Positions 19,662 to 30,358 of a stretch of 64,000 nt of DNA are shown piece by piece. Source of the DNA: Gillisella vitis (lineage in GTDB: Bacteria; Pseudomonadota; Alphaproteobacteria; Rhizobiales; Rhizobiaceae); NCBI RefSeq assembly GCF_001541345.2, contig NZ_LMVL02000002.1, positions 806,001 through 870,000 of the forward strand. Direction: 5' to 3'. Position numbers and translations under genes: made by a program. Under the pieces are notes generated by a model. It ran no database searches. It was not told the DNA's origin and saw only the letters and a list, made by a program, of their open reading frames with translations. Each line of letters opens with the position of its first letter. Position 1 is the stretch's first letter.

Positions 19662-19719
19662 CATTGGCACAGTCTCAGATTGTCGCCTCATCAACACCAT
19701 GGGGCCGATAGTGGAGGGA

Positions 19720-20151
19720 TTATTTCAGGCGCAGTTGCATTCTATCTGCATCGAGAGGGTGATAATCATCGCCGACGGCTGCGGTGGTCGTTGCCGTGTC
19801 CAGCCCGTCTCCGGCCAGCCCCACCAATTGATTGTCATGGTCCAGCCAACCATCCGCCTTCTGAACGTAAGTGACGGGCGAACCGCCCAGCCAGGCTTCG
19901 GTGCGCAGCAGCTGTTTATGGCCGTTGGTATCGCGAAGCTCGATCCGCTGGGTGCCTTCCGCCAGGATTTCCTGGGCCTGTTCCGGTGCTTTTATCGGGG
20001 CGCTGGGCGGGCAGGTTGTGCAGGACATAGCCGAAATGCTGGGCGTCGCCACGTCGCCGCCACCGATTATTTCGATGGACGAGGCCTGCGCCGTCTGCAC
20101 CAGCAACAGGGTGGCAAGAGTGGCGATCACGACACGCATTGACTGGCTCAT
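19720..20151 (-). CDS. Small exported protein of unknown function
   Basis: 143 residues from the ATG at 20151, with GAGGAG eleven bases upstream. The N-terminus MSQSMRVVIATLATLLLVQTAQA is a signal peptide, cleavage expected after AQA. A Cys pair (SCTTCPP) follows about 25 residues later. The mature part contains EAWLGGSPVTYVQK and GDDYHPLDADRMQ. I do not recognise the family. It is likely periplasmic. It stands between the chemoreceptor and purD on the same strand. Confidence 0.75.
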   Translation of the reverse strand: MSQSMRVVIATLATLLLVQTAQASSIEIIGGGDVATPSISAMSCTTCPPSAPIKAPEQAQEILAEGTQRIELRDTNGHKQLLRTEAWLGGSPVTYVQKADGWLDHDNQLVGLAGDGLDTATTTAAVGDDYHPLDADRMQLRLK

Positions 20152-20250
20152 CAAAGGCTAACTCCTCAAATTCATAGGGAGAGATTAGCCAAAGGATGTT
20201 GTCGCGCCGTAATCTGGAATGTTCAAATTTTATCGATTGCTCGTTTTGGA

Positions 20251-21531
20251 TCAGGATTCCAACGACTTTTCGCGGGCAATCGCCTGCCAGCCGATATCGC
20301 TGCGGCTGAAACCATTGTCCCACTCGACTTGCCGGGCCAGCGCATAGGCCTTTGCCTGGGCTTCAGCCACCGTCTTGCCGCGGGCCGTTGCGTTCAGCAC
20401 GCGCCCCCCGGTGGCAATCAACTGGCCATCCTTCAGGGCGGTGCCAGCATGGAAAACCTTTGCCTCATCGCTGGCGGCAGGGACGGCGGCGATGGGGGTG
20501 TTCTTTGTGAAGGTGCCGGGATAACCCTTGGAGGCCAGCACCACAGTCAGCGCTGGGTCATCGTGCCACTCGGCTGAAACCTTATCTAGCGTGCCGGTGG
20601 CGCAGGCATGCAGCAGCGGCAGAAGATCGCTTTTCAGCCGCATCATCAGCACCTGGCATTCTGGGTCGCCAAAGCGGACATTGTATTCGATCAGTTCGGG
20701 GCCTTTTTCGGTGATCATCAGCCCCGCAAAGAACACCCCGGAAAACGGCATGCCCAGTTCCGCCATGCCGCGCATGGTCGGCTCGATGATCTCGCGCAAG
20801 GTGCGCTCCACCATGTCAGGCGTCATCACGGGGGCAGGGGAATAGGCACCCATGCCGCCGGTATTGGGGCCGGTATCGCCATCGCCGACCCGCTTATGGT
20901 CCTGGGCGGTGGCCAGCGGCAGCAGCGTCTTGCCGTCACACAGGCAGAAGAAGCTGGCTTCCTCACCATCCAGAAACGCTTCCACCACCACTTCGGCACC
21001 GGCGGCCCCGAAAGCGCCTTCGAAACAATCATCGATAGCCGATAGCGCCTCGTCCAGCGTCATCGCCACGGTCACGCCCTTGCCAGCCGCCAGACCATCG
21101 GCCTTGATAACGATTGGCGCGCCCTGCTGGCGCACATAGGCCTTGGCTTTCGGCGCATTGTTGAAGCGCTGATAGGCACCTGTCGGGATATTGAAGCGAG
21201 CGCAGACATCCTTGGTAAAGCCCTTGGAGCCTTCCAGCTGCGCGGCTGCCGCCGATGGACCGAAAACAGTCAGGCCTGCATCGCGCAGTGCATCGGCAAG
21301 CCCGGCCACCAGCGGCGCTTCCGGCCCGACCACCACGAAATCCACGGCCTTGTCCTTGCAGAAGGCGATGACGGCGGCGTGGTCGTCGATGTTGATGTCG
21401 ACCAGTTCGGCATGTTCGGCAATGCCGGGATTGCCTGGGGCGGCGTAGAAGGCGCCGATCAGCGGCGATTGGGCAAGCTTCCAGACCAGCGCATGTTCAC
21501 GTCCACCCGAACCGATCAGCAGAATATTCAT
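20251..21531 (-). CDS. purD: Phosphoribosylamine--glycine ligase
   Basis: 426 residues, from the conserved start [19 protein letters not shown] at 21531. An ATP-grasp enzyme that joins glycine to phosphoribosylamine in the second step of de novo purine synthesis. [11 protein letters not shown], the ATP-grasp loop [37 protein letters not shown] and the metal-site [10 protein letters not shown] are all present. The longer open frame up to 21660 has no family resemblance. The acyltransferase gene ends 53 bases upstream on the same strand. Confidence 0.96.
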   Translation of the reverse strand: MNILLIGSGGREHALVWKLAQSPLIGAFYAAPGNPGIAEHAELVDINIDDHAAVIAFCKDKAVDFVVVGPEAPLVAGLADALRDAGLTVFGPSAAAAQLEGSKGFTKDVCARFNIPTGAYQRFNNAPKAKAYVRQQGAPIVIKADGLAAGKGVTVAMTLDEALSAIDDCFEGAFGAAGAEVVVEAFLDGEEASFFCLCDGKTLLPLATAQDHKRVGDGDTGPNTGGMGAYSPAPVMTPDMVERTLREIIEPTMRGMAELGMPFSGVFFAGLMITEKGPELIEYNVRFGDPECQVLMMRLKSDLLPLLHACATGTLDKVSAEWHDDPALTVVLASKGYPGTFTKNTPIAAVPAASDEAKVFHAGTALKDGQLIATGGRVLNATARGKTVAEAQAKAYALARQVEWDNGFSRSDIGWQAIAREKSLES

Positions 21532-21584
21532 GGCAAAGCCCTCTGGAAAACCTGCCCGGCGGTTAAGGCGGGCAGCCGAAAAGG

Positions 21585-22649
21585 TCAAGAGGAAAGGTGC
21601 GTCGTCGCTGGAATGGCTGGTTTGCCTTCGGATGCCGAGGCTGGAAAACGGGCTTTCCACAGGCCGAGAAAGAAGCGGCGCGAGGGTTTTTCAATCACGC
21701 TATAGCTGAGCGTTGCCGCTGCAAGGCTGGCGACAATCATGATAAGGGCGGCAAGCCAGCCGGGAAGGGCGGTGTCAAATGCATTGCGTAGCGCCGTGAG
21801 TGTCAGGAAGCTGACCGGCATGTGGAAGAGATAGAGCGAAAAGCTGATCCGTCCTGCAAAGCGCAGCGGAGCCGAGGCCAGCACCGCCTTGGATATTGGC
21901 GCTTCGCAGGCGGCGAGATAGACGATGATGGTGGCGATCAGCGCCGTTGACGTTCCCCAGAAGACATTGGCAGCGGCATAAAAGCTTTGGCCGAGAAAGA
22001 ACAGGGCGATCAGCCCAAGGACCACGAGACCGGACAGCGCCGTTGTGGGTCGGCAATAGCCAGCGGAAAACACCCGGCCTGACAGAGCGCCGAATAGAAA
22101 ATAGGGAATTTTCGACAGCAGCACGATGCCAGGACCGGGGAAGCCGAGATACATGGCGATGGCAAACCCGCCAGCGATGGCCGCGCAAAGGCCGGGGCGC
22201 TTGGCCGGATTTTCAAAACACAGCCAGAGCAGCAGGAAAAACAGATAGAACTGGATTTCCGGTGGCACTGACCAGAACACGCCGCTGGAGCCGAGCATGG
22301 CGATATGGCGGACGATCTCCACCAGACCGACGACCGGCTGGATATAGTGCAAGGCCGTAATGGCCGACAATAGGACGACCAGCAGCACCGCGACCAGATA
22401 GACCGGATAGATCCGCACGAAGCGATGCACGAGATAATCGGCGACGCTGGCGCGGGTGAAGGGCTTTGTGCCGTACAGATGGGCCATCAGGAAACCGCTG
22501 AGCGAAAAAAACAGCGCCACCGAGGGATCGCCGACCAGCAGGGCCGAAAGGCTGATACCGAGCAGCAAGGGCATATGCGAGAGCACCACGGCAAAGGCCG
22601 CAAGGCCGCGTAATCCGTCAAGACTCTGGATATATTGGCTTTTATTCAT
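21585..22649 (-). CDS. Acyltransferase 3 (OafA/YrhL-like) membrane protein
   Basis: 354 residues with about ten membrane helices. The N-terminal motif [21 protein letters not shown] carries the conserved His and R-G pair of the acyltransferase-3 family, which moves acetyl or other acyl groups onto surface sugars or lipids. [13 protein letters not shown] and [13 protein letters not shown] are further family blocks. Start chosen at 22649 (MNKSQYIQ) because the extra 12 residues of the longer frame are not family-like; the ribosome site is weak for either. Its neighbours (purD, tex) do not indicate the acceptor. Confidence 0.85.
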   Translation of the reverse strand: MNKSQYIQSLDGLRGLAAFAVVLSHMPLLLGISLSALLVGDPSVALFFSLSGFLMAHLYGTKPFTRASVADYLVHRFVRIYPVYLVAVLLVVLLSAITALHYIQPVVGLVEIVRHIAMLGSSGVFWSVPPEIQFYLFFLLLWLCFENPAKRPGLCAAIAGGFAIAMYLGFPGPGIVLLSKIPYFLFGALSGRVFSAGYCRPTTALSGLVVLGLIALFFLGQSFYAAANVFWGTSTALIATIIVYLAACEAPISKAVLASAPLRFAGRISFSLYLFHMPVSFLTLTALRNAFDTALPGWLAALIMIVASLAAATLSYSVIEKPSRRFFLGLWKARFPASASEGKPAIPATTHLSS

Positions 22650-22881
22650 CTCTGGCCCAGTTCTGGCAGGGTATGCCTGTTCCATTTCGAACTATAGGGA
22701 TAGCGGAGAAAAAGTGAATGGTCATAAATGGTTAACCTTGTTCGGTAGGCGGTTTCCTTGCAGGATGGTTAACCCGCAGGTTGATATTCTGGCGGGTTTC
22801 CTGTGGAGTCGCGCTGCTTGGCTGTTGTGTTGCCCGATTGGCTGGCTACAGTGCGCGCCGCACGATCAAGAAGGAAGTTTC

Positions 22882-25194
22882 ATGGCCGACGATATCAAAT
22901 CCATTGCCGCACTGATTGCGAGCGAGATCAATGCCCGAGCCGATCAGGTGATCTCTGCGGTGGATTTGTTGGATGGCGGCGCCACGGTTCCCTTCATCGC
23001 CCGCTACCGCAAGGAAGTGACCGGCGGGCTGGATGATACGCAATTGCGCAATCTGGCCGAGCGCCTGACCTATCTGCGGGAGCTTGGCGCGCGCCGCAAG
23101 GCAATTGTCGATAGCATCACGTCACAAGACAAGATGACCGATGAACTGGCCATCAAGATTGCCCGCACCGCCACCAAGGCGGAGCTGGAAGACATCTATC
23201 TGCCCTACAAGCCCAAGCGTCGAACCCGCGCCGAAATTGCCCGTGAAAAGGGGCTGGAGCCGCTGGCCAATGCGATTTGGGAAGACCGCAGCAGCGATCC
23301 GGCCAAGCTGGCAGAGGCCTATGTGAAGGGTGAAGTGGCGGACGTCAAAGCGGCTCTGGAAGGTGCGCGCGATATTGTTGCCGAAGCCATGGCGGAAAAT
23401 GCCGACCTGTTGAAGAGCCTGCGTAATTACCTGAAAGACAAGGCAATCCTCTATTCCAAAGTACAGGATGGCAAACAGGCGTCTGGCGAGAAATTTGCCG
23501 ATTATTTCGACCATTTCGAGCGCTGGGCAACGGTGCCGGGCCACCGGGCGCTCGCCATGCTGCGCGGCTGGAATGAAGAGATTTTGACGCTGACCATCGA
23601 GGCCGACAAGGACGATACCTCGCTGATCAAGCCAACTCATCGGATGATCGCGTCCGCCTATCAGATCGGCCAGAAAGGTCCTGCCGATCAATGGCTGATG
23701 GAGGTGGCGGGCTGGACCTGGCGGGTGAAGCTCTCCATGTCACTATCGCTGGATTTGATGCGCGACCTGCGGGAGCGGGCCGAGGAAGAGGCCATCCACG
23801 TTTTTGCCCGCAATCTCAAGGATTTGCTGTTGGCAGCGCCTGCCGGTTCGCGTCCCACCATGGGTCTTGATCCGGGCATCCGCACCGGCGTGAAAGTGGC
23901 CGTGGTCGATGGCACCGGCAAGGTGCTGGAGACGACAACGGTCTATCCTTTCCCGCCGAAAAACGACATTCGCGGCACGCAGGCCGAGCTGGCGGGCCTG
24001 ATCCGCAAGCACGGCGTCGATCTGATCTCTATCGGCAATGGCACTGGCAGCCGCGAGACGGAAAAGCTGGTGGCCGATATGCTGGCGCAATTGCCCGCGA
24101 CCGGCAAGAAACCTACCAAGGTCATCGTTTCGGAAGCAGGCGCCTCGGTCTATTCGGCGTCGGAACTGGCGGCCAAGGAATTCCCCAATCTCGATGTGTC
24201 CTTGCGCGGGGCCGTGTCCATTGCCCGCCGCTTGCAGGATCCATTGGCGGAACTGGTGAAAATCGACCCAAAATCCATCGGCGTTGGCCAGTATCAGCAT
24301 GATGTCGATCAGGGCCGTCTAGGCCGTTCGCTGGATGCCGTGGTGGAAGATGCGGTGAATGCGGTGGGTGTCGATCTCAACACGGCATCGGCTCCGCTTC
24401 TGGCGCGGGTGTCGGGTTTGGGCGGATCGATTGCCGAAGCAATCGTTGCGCATCGTGACCAGACCGGTCCGTTTTCCAGTCGCAAGGATCTGTTGAAAGT
24501 GGCGCGGCTTGGTGCACGCACCTTCGAGCAATGCGCCGGATTTCTGCGCATTCCCGATGGCAAGGAGCCGCTGGATGCTTCGTCTGTTCACCCGGAAGCC
24601 TATGGCGTTGCCAAGAAAATCGTCGCTGCCTGCGGGCGCGATCTGCGCACCCTGATGGGCGACAGCAGCCTGTTGAAAGGGCTGGACCCGCGCCAGTTCG
24701 TCGATGAGCAGTTTGGTCTGCCCACGGTGAAGGACATTCTGGCCGAGCTGGAAAAGCCGGGCCGTGACCCGCGCCCGAGTTTTAAGACTGCCACCTTTGC
24801 TGATGGTGTGGAAGAAATCACCGACCTGAAGCCCGGCATGTTGCTGGAAGGCACAGTCACCAATGTCGCGGCCTTCGGAGCCTTTGTCGATATCGGCGTG
24901 CATCAGGATGGGTTGGTGCATGTCTCGCAATTGGCCGACAAATTCGTCAAAGACCCGCATGAGGTGGTGAAAGCCGGTGATGTGGTGAAAGTCCGGGTGG
25001 TTGAGGTGGATGTGAAGCGCAAGCGCATTGCGCTCACCATGCGCAAGGATGGTGGAGAGGCGCCGCCGCCATCCGCCCGCGACAATCGCGGCCCGGCGGT
25101 GATGCGCAATGCCAACCCGAAACCGGCCCGTGATGAAAAGCCGGCGATGGGTGGCCTGGGGGCGGCACTGGCCGAGGCGATGCGTAAGAAATAA
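22882..25194 (+). CDS. tex: Tex-family S1 RNA-binding protein
   Basis: 770 residues from the ATG at 22882, with AAGGAAG upstream. Order of domains: N-terminal Tex helical domain ([19 protein letters not shown] near 35-53), YqgF/RNase H-like domain ([21 protein letters not shown]), helix-hairpin-helix pair ([29 protein letters not shown]), and an S1 domain ([21 protein letters not shown]). The protein binds nucleic acid and is thought to act with transcription. A Pro/Lys/Arg-rich tail follows the S1 domain. It is divergent from the acyltransferase gene and ends at a strong terminator. Confidence 0.94.
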   Translation: MADDIKSIAALIASEINARADQVISAVDLLDGGATVPFIARYRKEVTGGLDDTQLRNLAERLTYLRELGARRKAIVDSITSQDKMTDELAIKIARTATKAELEDIYLPYKPKRRTRAEIAREKGLEPLANAIWEDRSSDPAKLAEAYVKGEVADVKAALEGARDIVAEAMAENADLLKSLRNYLKDKAILYSKVQDGKQASGEKFADYFDHFERWATVPGHRALAMLRGWNEEILTLTIEADKDDTSLIKPTHRMIASAYQIGQKGPADQWLMEVAGWTWRVKLSMSLSLDLMRDLRERAEEEAIHVFARNLKDLLLAAPAGSRPTMGLDPGIRTGVKVAVVDGTGKVLETTTVYPFPPKNDIRGTQAELAGLIRKHGVDLISIGNGTGSRETEKLVADMLAQLPATGKKPTKVIVSEAGASVYSASELAAKEFPNLDVSLRGAVSIARRLQDPLAELVKIDPKSIGVGQYQHDVDQGRLGRSLDAVVEDAVNAVGVDLNTASAPLLARVSGLGGSIAEAIVAHRDQTGPFSSRKDLLKVARLGARTFEQCAGFLRIPDGKEPLDASSVHPEAYGVAKKIVAACGRDLRTLMGDSSLLKGLDPRQFVDEQFGLPTVKDILAELEKPGRDPRPSFKTATFADGVEEITDLKPGMLLEGTVTNVAAFGAFVDIGVHQDGLVHVSQLADKFVKDPHEVVKAGDVVKVRVVEVDVKRKRIALTMRKDGGEAPPPSARDNRGPAVMRNANPKPARDEKPAMGGLGAALAEAMRKK

Positions 25195-25204
25195 CGCCTC
25201 ACCA

Positions 25205-25245
25205 GCATCAGCCCGCAAACCGGTGTCCGTTTTTCGATCCGATGC
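25205..25245. repeat. Imperfect palindrome of the rhizobial intergenic type
   Basis: A 41-base stretch bounded by GCATC and GATGC with AACCGG/CCG-type internal symmetry, between tex and its terminator. It resembles the GCATC...AACCGGTTTCC...GATGC palindromes scattered in rhizobial genomes. Only one degenerate copy is seen here. Confidence 0.35.
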
Positions 25246-25266
25246 ACTGCAAATCATTGCGAGAAC

Positions 25267-25311
25267 ACAAAACACGCGCACACCCTGAGGTGAGCGCGTG
25301 TTTTGTTTTTC
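25267..25311 (+). terminator. Rho-independent terminator after tex
   Basis: ACAAAACACGCGC pairs exactly with GCGCGTGTTTTGT (13 bp); inside the loop CACC pairs with GGTG, extending the hairpin. A run of T follows. It lies between tex and cfa. Confidence 0.9.
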
Positions 25312-25428
25312 GGAAAAGTTCCCTGGGTTTTTGAAGGTTATGTGACAAAAGCATACTTGTCAGCGTCATTGGAGAGGATAGGGTTGCGGTCAGCGGACAG
25401 GCAATCTCTTTCCTTTCAGGAGGTGTCA

Positions 25429-26685
25429 ATGGCATCGTCTCTTCGTGGCATGTTGATGAGGATCATCCGAAAAGGCACGCTGGATGTCATCGGGGCCGAT
25501 GGCCAGATGCAGCGTTTCGGAGATGGTTCAGGGCCGCCGATTGCGATCCATTTCTTCGATGACCAGGCGGAAGACGAGATCTATCGCGATGCACAGCTAA
25601 AGCTGGGTGAGATCTACATGCAGGGCCGGATGGCCTTCGAAAAAGGCGATATCTACGACCTGCTGGCACTGGTGAAAACCAATACGCTGGTGTCCGACCT
25701 GACCTTTCCGATGCTCTGGCGCGGGCTGTTGCGGGTGGTGTCGGCAAAAGCGCGGGGGGCTTTGCCTGTTAACCGCAATCGTCGCAATGTCGCCCATCAC
25801 TACGATCTCAGCGCCAAGCTGTTCGACCTGTTTCTGGACGAGGACTGGCAATATTCCTGCGCCTATTTCAATCCGCCGGGCATTTCGCTGGAGGAGGCGC
25901 AATTGGCGAAGAAGCGCCATATTGCCGCAAAGCTGATGGCGGAGCCAGGCCAGCGGGTGCTGGAAATCGGCTCGGGCTGGGGTGGTATGGCGATCTATCT
26001 GGCGGAAACCTGCGGGGTCGATGTCAGCGGTATCACGCTCAGCGAAGAACAGCTGAAGGTGTCGCGCGAACGGGCGGGCAAGCGCGGTCTCGGCGACAAA
26101 TTGCGTTTCGATTTGCAGGATTACCGGACCCTGAAGTCCCAGCCTTTTGATCGGCTGGTGTCGGTCGGCATGTTCGAGCATGTCGGCCCAACCCATTACC
26201 GGCATTATTTCCGCAAGGTGCATGAGCTGATGCAGGATGATGGGGTGATGATCCTGCATTCCATCGGCCAGCCTTATCCGGCGCTCTACAACAATCCGTT
26301 TTTCGAGAAATATATCTTCCCCGGCGGCTATATTCCTTCGCTCGCCGAAGTCCTGCCGGCCATCGAAAAATCCGGCCTGCTGGTGGCCGATTGCGAAATC
26401 CTGCCGATGCATTACGCCCATACCCTGCGCCATTGGCGAAACCGGTTTATGGCACGCCGCGATGAGGCGGCGCGGCTCTATGACGAACGCTTCGTGCGGA
26501 TGTGGGAGTTTTATCTCGCAGGCTCAGAAATGGCCTTCACCCACGAGGATTTCTTCATTTTCCAACTGCAAATCACCAAGAAGCGGATGAGTGTGCCTGA
26601 CAATCGCGATTATATCGCCGGGCGTGAAGAGGCGCTGAAGGTGGCGGAAGCGTTGCGCGCACCCTTGGAAAAGGTGTTGTTCTGA
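25429..26685 (+). CDS. cfa: Cyclopropane-fatty-acyl-phospholipid synthase
   Basis: 418 residues from the ATG at 25429, placed by a very good ribosome site (CAGGAGG five bases upstream). It transfers a methylene from S-adenosylmethionine onto unsaturated acyl chains of membrane phospholipids. The SAM site VLEIGSGWGGMAIYLA, the ISLEEAQLAKKRHIAAKL segment, VSVGMFEHVGPTHY (active-site region) and FPGGYIPSLAEVLP are all present. An upstream in-frame extension to 25303 overlaps the terminator and is not used. Confidence 0.94.
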   Translation: MASSLRGMLMRIIRKGTLDVIGADGQMQRFGDGSGPPIAIHFFDDQAEDEIYRDAQLKLGEIYMQGRMAFEKGDIYDLLALVKTNTLVSDLTFPMLWRGLLRVVSAKARGALPVNRNRRNVAHHYDLSAKLFDLFLDEDWQYSCAYFNPPGISLEEAQLAKKRHIAAKLMAEPGQRVLEIGSGWGGMAIYLAETCGVDVSGITLSEEQLKVSRERAGKRGLGDKLRFDLQDYRTLKSQPFDRLVSVGMFEHVGPTHYRHYFRKVHELMQDDGVMILHSIGQPYPALYNNPFFEKYIFPGGYIPSLAEVLPAIEKSGLLVADCEILPMHYAHTLRHWRNRFMARRDEAARLYDERFVRMWEFYLAGSEMAFTHEDFFIFQLQITKKRMSVPDNRDYIAGREEALKVAEALRAPLEKVLF

Positions 26686-26756
26686 ATGAGCCGGTGCCTG
26701 TTGGCCAAGGCTTAAGGACAGTTTTCTTAGGCGCGGATTTGGGCTATCACGTCAGC

Positions 26757-27710
26757 ATGAGCACCGCCAGCGACACCACCGCCCGCGTCCAGGACGCGCT
26801 TTCCGATAATTGGGTCTACCGCCTGTTGCCACGGGCGGTCTGGCCCTATGCGCAATTGGCCCGTTGGGACCGGCCAATTGGCTGGGAATTGCTGATGTGG
26901 CCGTGCTTCTGGTCCTCGGCGCTAGCGGCTAATTTTCTGGCATCCAGCGGAGCCTTGCCGGTCCTTACCTTCATCGCCCATCTTCTTCTGTTTTTCGTCG
27001 GCTCCGTCGCCATGCGCGGTGCCGGTTGCACCTATAATGATCTGGTCGATGAGAAGATCGATATGGAAGTGGCCCGCACTCGCTCGCGCCCCTTGCCTTC
27101 GGGGCGGGTAACTCGCCGCCAAGCCAAACTATTCATCATCGCCCAGGCGGTGGTTGGTGCGGCGGTGCTGTTCTGCTTCAACGGCTTTTCCATCCTGCTT
27201 GGCTTGGCGTCGCTGGCCATCGTGGTGATCTATCCCTTCGCCAAGCGGTTTACCGATTGGCCGCAGTTTTTCCTTGGTCTGGCCTTTTCCTGGGGCGGGT
27301 TGATGGGCTGGGCCGGGCTGACGGGGGCGCTGTCTTTGGCGGCCGTGCTGCTCTATGTCGCCGCCGTGGTTTGGACCATCGGTTATGACACGATCTATGC
27401 CCATCAGGACAAGGAGGATGACGCCCTGATCGGCGTACGTTCCACCGCAAGGTTGTTTGCCGAGGACACCAAGATCTGGCTCACCGGATTTTACGGAGCG
27501 ATGGGCCTGTTGCTGGCCCTGTCCTTCGTGCTAGCCGGTGCCGGTTTCCCCGCCTATCTCGGCCTGCTGGTGGCGCTGGTTCTGCTCGGCTACCAGATTA
27601 AGGTGCTGGATATCCATAATCCCTTGCAATGCCATGCGCTGTTCAAGCTGAATGGCAAGGTTGGGCTGATCCTGTTTATCGGTCTTGTTGTCGCCATTCC
27701 CTTCGCCTGA
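26757..27710 (+). CDS. ubiA: 4-hydroxybenzoate polyprenyltransferase
   Basis: 317 residues, starting MSTASDTTARVQD at 26757. An integral membrane prenyltransferase that attaches the polyprenyl chain to 4-hydroxybenzoate in ubiquinone synthesis. The two Asp-rich motifs are NDLVDEKIDMEVARTRSRPL and YDTIYAHQDKEDD; seven to nine membrane helices surround them. The donor is made by the polyprenyl synthase encoded at 5831-6847. The gene follows cfa by about 70 bases on the same strand. Confidence 0.93.
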   Translation: MSTASDTTARVQDALSDNWVYRLLPRAVWPYAQLARWDRPIGWELLMWPCFWSSALAANFLASSGALPVLTFIAHLLLFFVGSVAMRGAGCTYNDLVDEKIDMEVARTRSRPLPSGRVTRRQAKLFIIAQAVVGAAVLFCFNGFSILLGLASLAIVVIYPFAKRFTDWPQFFLGLAFSWGGLMGWAGLTGALSLAAVLLYVAAVVWTIGYDTIYAHQDKEDDALIGVRSTARLFAEDTKIWLTGFYGAMGLLLALSFVLAGAGFPAYLGLLVALVLLGYQIKVLDIHNPLQCHALFKLNGKVGLILFIGLVVAIPFA

Positions 27711-27764
27711 TCGCTCGGCCCGACGGCTAGAGAATATAAGAGACTTCTTGTATTTACTTTCAAA

Positions 27765-27782
27765 ATAGGGTACCCCCCTATA
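27765..27782. promoter_or_regulatory. Probable DmeR operator
   Basis: ATAGGGTACCCCCCTATA, immediately before dmeR. A G-run and a C-run flanked by A/T, with ATAGGG and CCCTAT as inverted arms, fits the operators of RcnR/CsoR-type repressors. It ends two bases before the dmeR start codon; no ribosome site is visible there, so the message may be leaderless or translated from a weak site. Confidence 0.65.
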
Positions 27783-27784
27783 CT

Positions 27785-28060
27785 ATGAGCCATACAATCA
27801 AACACCAGGCCAAGCTTCTCGCCCGCATCCGCCGGATGAAGGGACAGATGGAGGCCATCGAAACCGCGCTACTGGCTGAAAAGCCTTGCGGCGATATCAT
27901 GAACCTGACGGCCTCGGTGCGGGGAGCCCTGACCGGGCTGATGACCGAATTGGTCGAAGAGCATATCCGCGAGCATATCGTTGCCGAAGATCTCGGCGCA
28001 TCCGAGCGTCATCAAGGCGCCGACGAACTCATCGACGTGATCAGGAGCTACCTGAAATGA
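27785..28060 (+). CDS. dmeR: CsoR/RcnR-family metal-sensing repressor DmeR
   Basis: 91 residues. An all-helical DNA-binding repressor that releases DNA when it binds metal. The Ni/Co ligands of E. coli RcnR are all in place: His3, Cys35, His60 and His64 (MSHTIKH; EKPCGDIM; EEHIREHI), which argues for Co/Ni rather than Cu sensing. Its stop codon overlaps the start of the exporter gene (ATGA). It should repress its own operon through the element just upstream. Confidence 0.92.
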   Translation: MSHTIKHQAKLLARIRRMKGQMEAIETALLAEKPCGDIMNLTASVRGALTGLMTELVEEHIREHIVAEDLGASERHQGADELIDVIRSYLK

Positions 28061-29076
28061 CCCACGACCCGACGTCTCACGGCCACGATTCTCATGGGCA
28101 TGGCGATCATCCGCATCCGCTGGGCAATCGCCACAGCCATGTCTTTCTTGGCAGAGACCATCAGCGCAATGAGCGTCGCACCTGGGCGGTGATCGGCGTC
28201 ACCACGGTGATGATGGTGGTGGAAATCGTCGCGGGCAATCTGTTTGGGTCCATGGCGTTGACGGCGGATGGCTGGCATATGGCCACCCATGCCGGGGCGA
28301 TTTTTGTTTCGGCGCTGGCTTATAGCTTGGCGCGGCGCCATGCTGATAACAGTGGTTTTACCTTCGGAACCGGCAAATTTGGTGATCTGGCCGCCTTTTC
28401 CAGCGCGATCTTTCTCGGCCTTGTGGCTGTTATCATTGCCTGGGAAAGCCTTTGGCGGGTGTTTCAGCCGGTCGCCATCAACTTTAGCGAGGCCATCGTC
28501 ATCGCAATTATCGGTCTGGCCGTTAATCTCGTTTGCGCCCTGCTGCTTCAGGAAGATCATCATCACGGCCACAAACATGCCCATGACCATGGGCATCACG
28601 AACACGGCCATCACGCCCATTCAGAAGCGTCCGGCAGCCATGGCGGGCGCGACCGTAATTTGCGCGCCGCCTATATCCATGTGCTGGCGGATGCACTGAC
28701 ATCTGTCATGGCGATTGCGGCCCTGCTGCTTGGCAGTTTTTTCGGCTGGCTCTGGCTCGATCCGCTGATCGGCGTGGTCGGCGCGCTGGTCATCGGCAGC
28801 TGGGCCTTCGGCCTGATGCGCGATAGCGGCATGGTTCTGCTTGATCATGTCTCGGAGGGTGAAGACCTCTCCGGCACTATTCGCCGGGTGATCGAAGCGG
28901 AGGGCGCTGATATTGCCGATCTCCACGTTTGGCAATTGGGGCCCGGTCATCACGGTGCCATCGTTTCGCTGGTGGCACATGAGCCGCAATCTCCAGCCTG
29001 GTACCGCGAAAAATTGTCCCAGATTGCCGCTCTGTCCCATGTGACTGTCGAGGTTGAGCGCGCCGAAGCGGCATAA
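28057..29076 (+). CDS. dmeF: Cation diffusion facilitator DmeF (Co/Ni exporter)
   Basis: 339 residues. Six membrane helices of the CDF family, with the metal site residues in ADGWHMATHAG and HVLADALTSVMA. A His-rich N-terminus (HGHDSHGHGDHPHP) and a long His-rich cytoplasmic loop (HHHGHKHAHDHGHHEHGHH, near 168-186) are characteristic of DmeF. It exports Co and Ni from the cytoplasm in exchange for protons. Start overlaps the dmeR stop by four bases, with AGGAG upstream, so the two are co-translated. Confidence 0.93.
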   Translation: MTHDPTSHGHDSHGHGDHPHPLGNRHSHVFLGRDHQRNERRTWAVIGVTTVMMVVEIVAGNLFGSMALTADGWHMATHAGAIFVSALAYSLARRHADNSGFTFGTGKFGDLAAFSSAIFLGLVAVIIAWESLWRVFQPVAINFSEAIVIAIIGLAVNLVCALLLQEDHHHGHKHAHDHGHHEHGHHAHSEASGSHGGRDRNLRAAYIHVLADALTSVMAIAALLLGSFFGWLWLDPLIGVVGALVIGSWAFGLMRDSGMVLLDHVSEGEDLSGTIRRVIEAEGADIADLHVWQLGPGHHGAIVSLVAHEPQSPAWYREKLSQIAALSHVTVEVERAEAA

Positions 29077-29198
29077 TTGTCGCCAACGATCAGACGTGAT
29101 CGAGCACATTTTCCGGGATACGACGCATCGAAACGACACATGGCCCGCCTTTTCCTGCGAGCCATGTTAAAAATATTCGCGTATCGACAACCGCTCTG

Positions 29199-29765
29199 TT
29201 AACGGCGGGCGATGATTTCCTTGCCGGAAATTTTCATCGCAACGCCCAGCGAACCGGTGGTGCGGCGGACCAGAAAGCGCGGGCGACGCTCTGCGAAATA
29301 GGAATGGCGACGGCGGCTGCGCGGCGGCTCGGCGCGCAATTCGCCCAGATGCTCTTCCAACGGCCGGGCAACACCATCAGCCTCGACCATCAGCATCGGA
29401 ATGCGGAAGGTTTCAGCCCAGCTGCGCCAGTCGGCGGCGATATCGCAGAGATCATGGGCAACCAGCAGCGGAATGCACAGGTCCGGATCGGCGTGATGCA
29501 GTTCCAGCGTCACGGTCACTTCGCCATTGCCATGGTCGATGGCACGGGCGGCAATGCCTTTGAAAGCCCGGGCTGGAAGGGCAAAGGACATCGGCAAGCC
29601 GCTGGCCGGAAGGATCTTGCGCAGCACGGCACCGCGCTCGTCGAGTGTAACGGAGACATTACCGGAAGCATCGCGCAGCGTGTAAGTTACATGTTGCGGG
29701 AACCGTGATGGTTCCAATCGAAACGTTGCTCCGGCCCAGACGGGCTTCATAACCGTGTTCGTCAT
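29199..29765 (-). CDS. DUF6101-family protein
   Basis: 188 residues beginning MTNTVMKPVWAGATFRLEP, with AGGGTAG just upstream. The Phe-Arg-Leu-Glu-Pro start, RFPQHVTYTLRDASGNVSVTLD and the basic tail PRSRRRHSYFAERRPRFLVRRTTG match a protein widely conserved in Rhizobiales and placed in DUF6101. No membrane segment, no known catalytic motif. The strongly basic C-terminal third suggests nucleic acid or membrane contact. Function unknown. Confidence 0.8.
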   Translation of the reverse strand: MTNTVMKPVWAGATFRLEPSRFPQHVTYTLRDASGNVSVTLDERGAVLRKILPASGLPMSFALPARAFKGIAARAIDHGNGEVTVTLELHHADPDLCIPLLVAHDLCDIAADWRSWAETFRIPMLMVEADGVARPLEEHLGELRAEPPRSRRRHSYFAERRPRFLVRRTTGSLGVAMKISGKEIIARR

Positions 29766-30358
29766 CTTACTACCCTTGTTTTACCTGAGAGCCGTTATTG
29801 CTTCTGCTCTTTTCACTGGGACTTTTCGTCCTCTGAGGCCAAAGATAGCCTTGCCGGGTTCCGGACCGCTTAAAAATCGCGGTTAAGAAAACTTTGCCGT
29901 TCCAGATGGTTATCGAATTGCCAGCGCTAACGGTTTCGATTTGGTGAACGGCTTTTGTAAAATTGCGAAGGATTAGTTAAGAGTATTCTACTATGTTTGG
30001 ATGATAATGCTACGACAACCTGCGTCAGTCACCAACCTTTATTGGTATGATCGGTGAATGTTACAATACGTGTAGAACTTCCGGAAAATTGCTTTTTGGT
30101 TGTGTTTGGCAGGTTGTCGTGTGAATGCCGCGAATGGAACGCGGCGGGCGACAGGCTTGTGAGTATCTCTCGCTTGACGCCATTCTGCCTTGCGGCAAAA
30201 GCCAGGAGCAAGGCAGGTAGGCCATGATGGGTTACCCGACATCCGCATGACGCAACCGGCCAGGGGTGGTTAGGGGCAGGGTTATGCGGTGATTGAGGGC
30301 GTTGCAGCCAGGGACGTGGCGGGCGACGCTTTTGGAGCTTATCGAGGAACGCAGTGCC
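29766..30358. other. Long intergenic region before the DUF1217 gene
   Basis: About 590 bases between two divergent genes. The part near 29930-30070 is AT-rich and should hold the promoters. I see no start with ribosome site, no tRNA and no clear hairpin. A long reverse frame crosses this region and the DUF1217 gene but has the composition of an antisense shadow. Confidence 0.5.
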
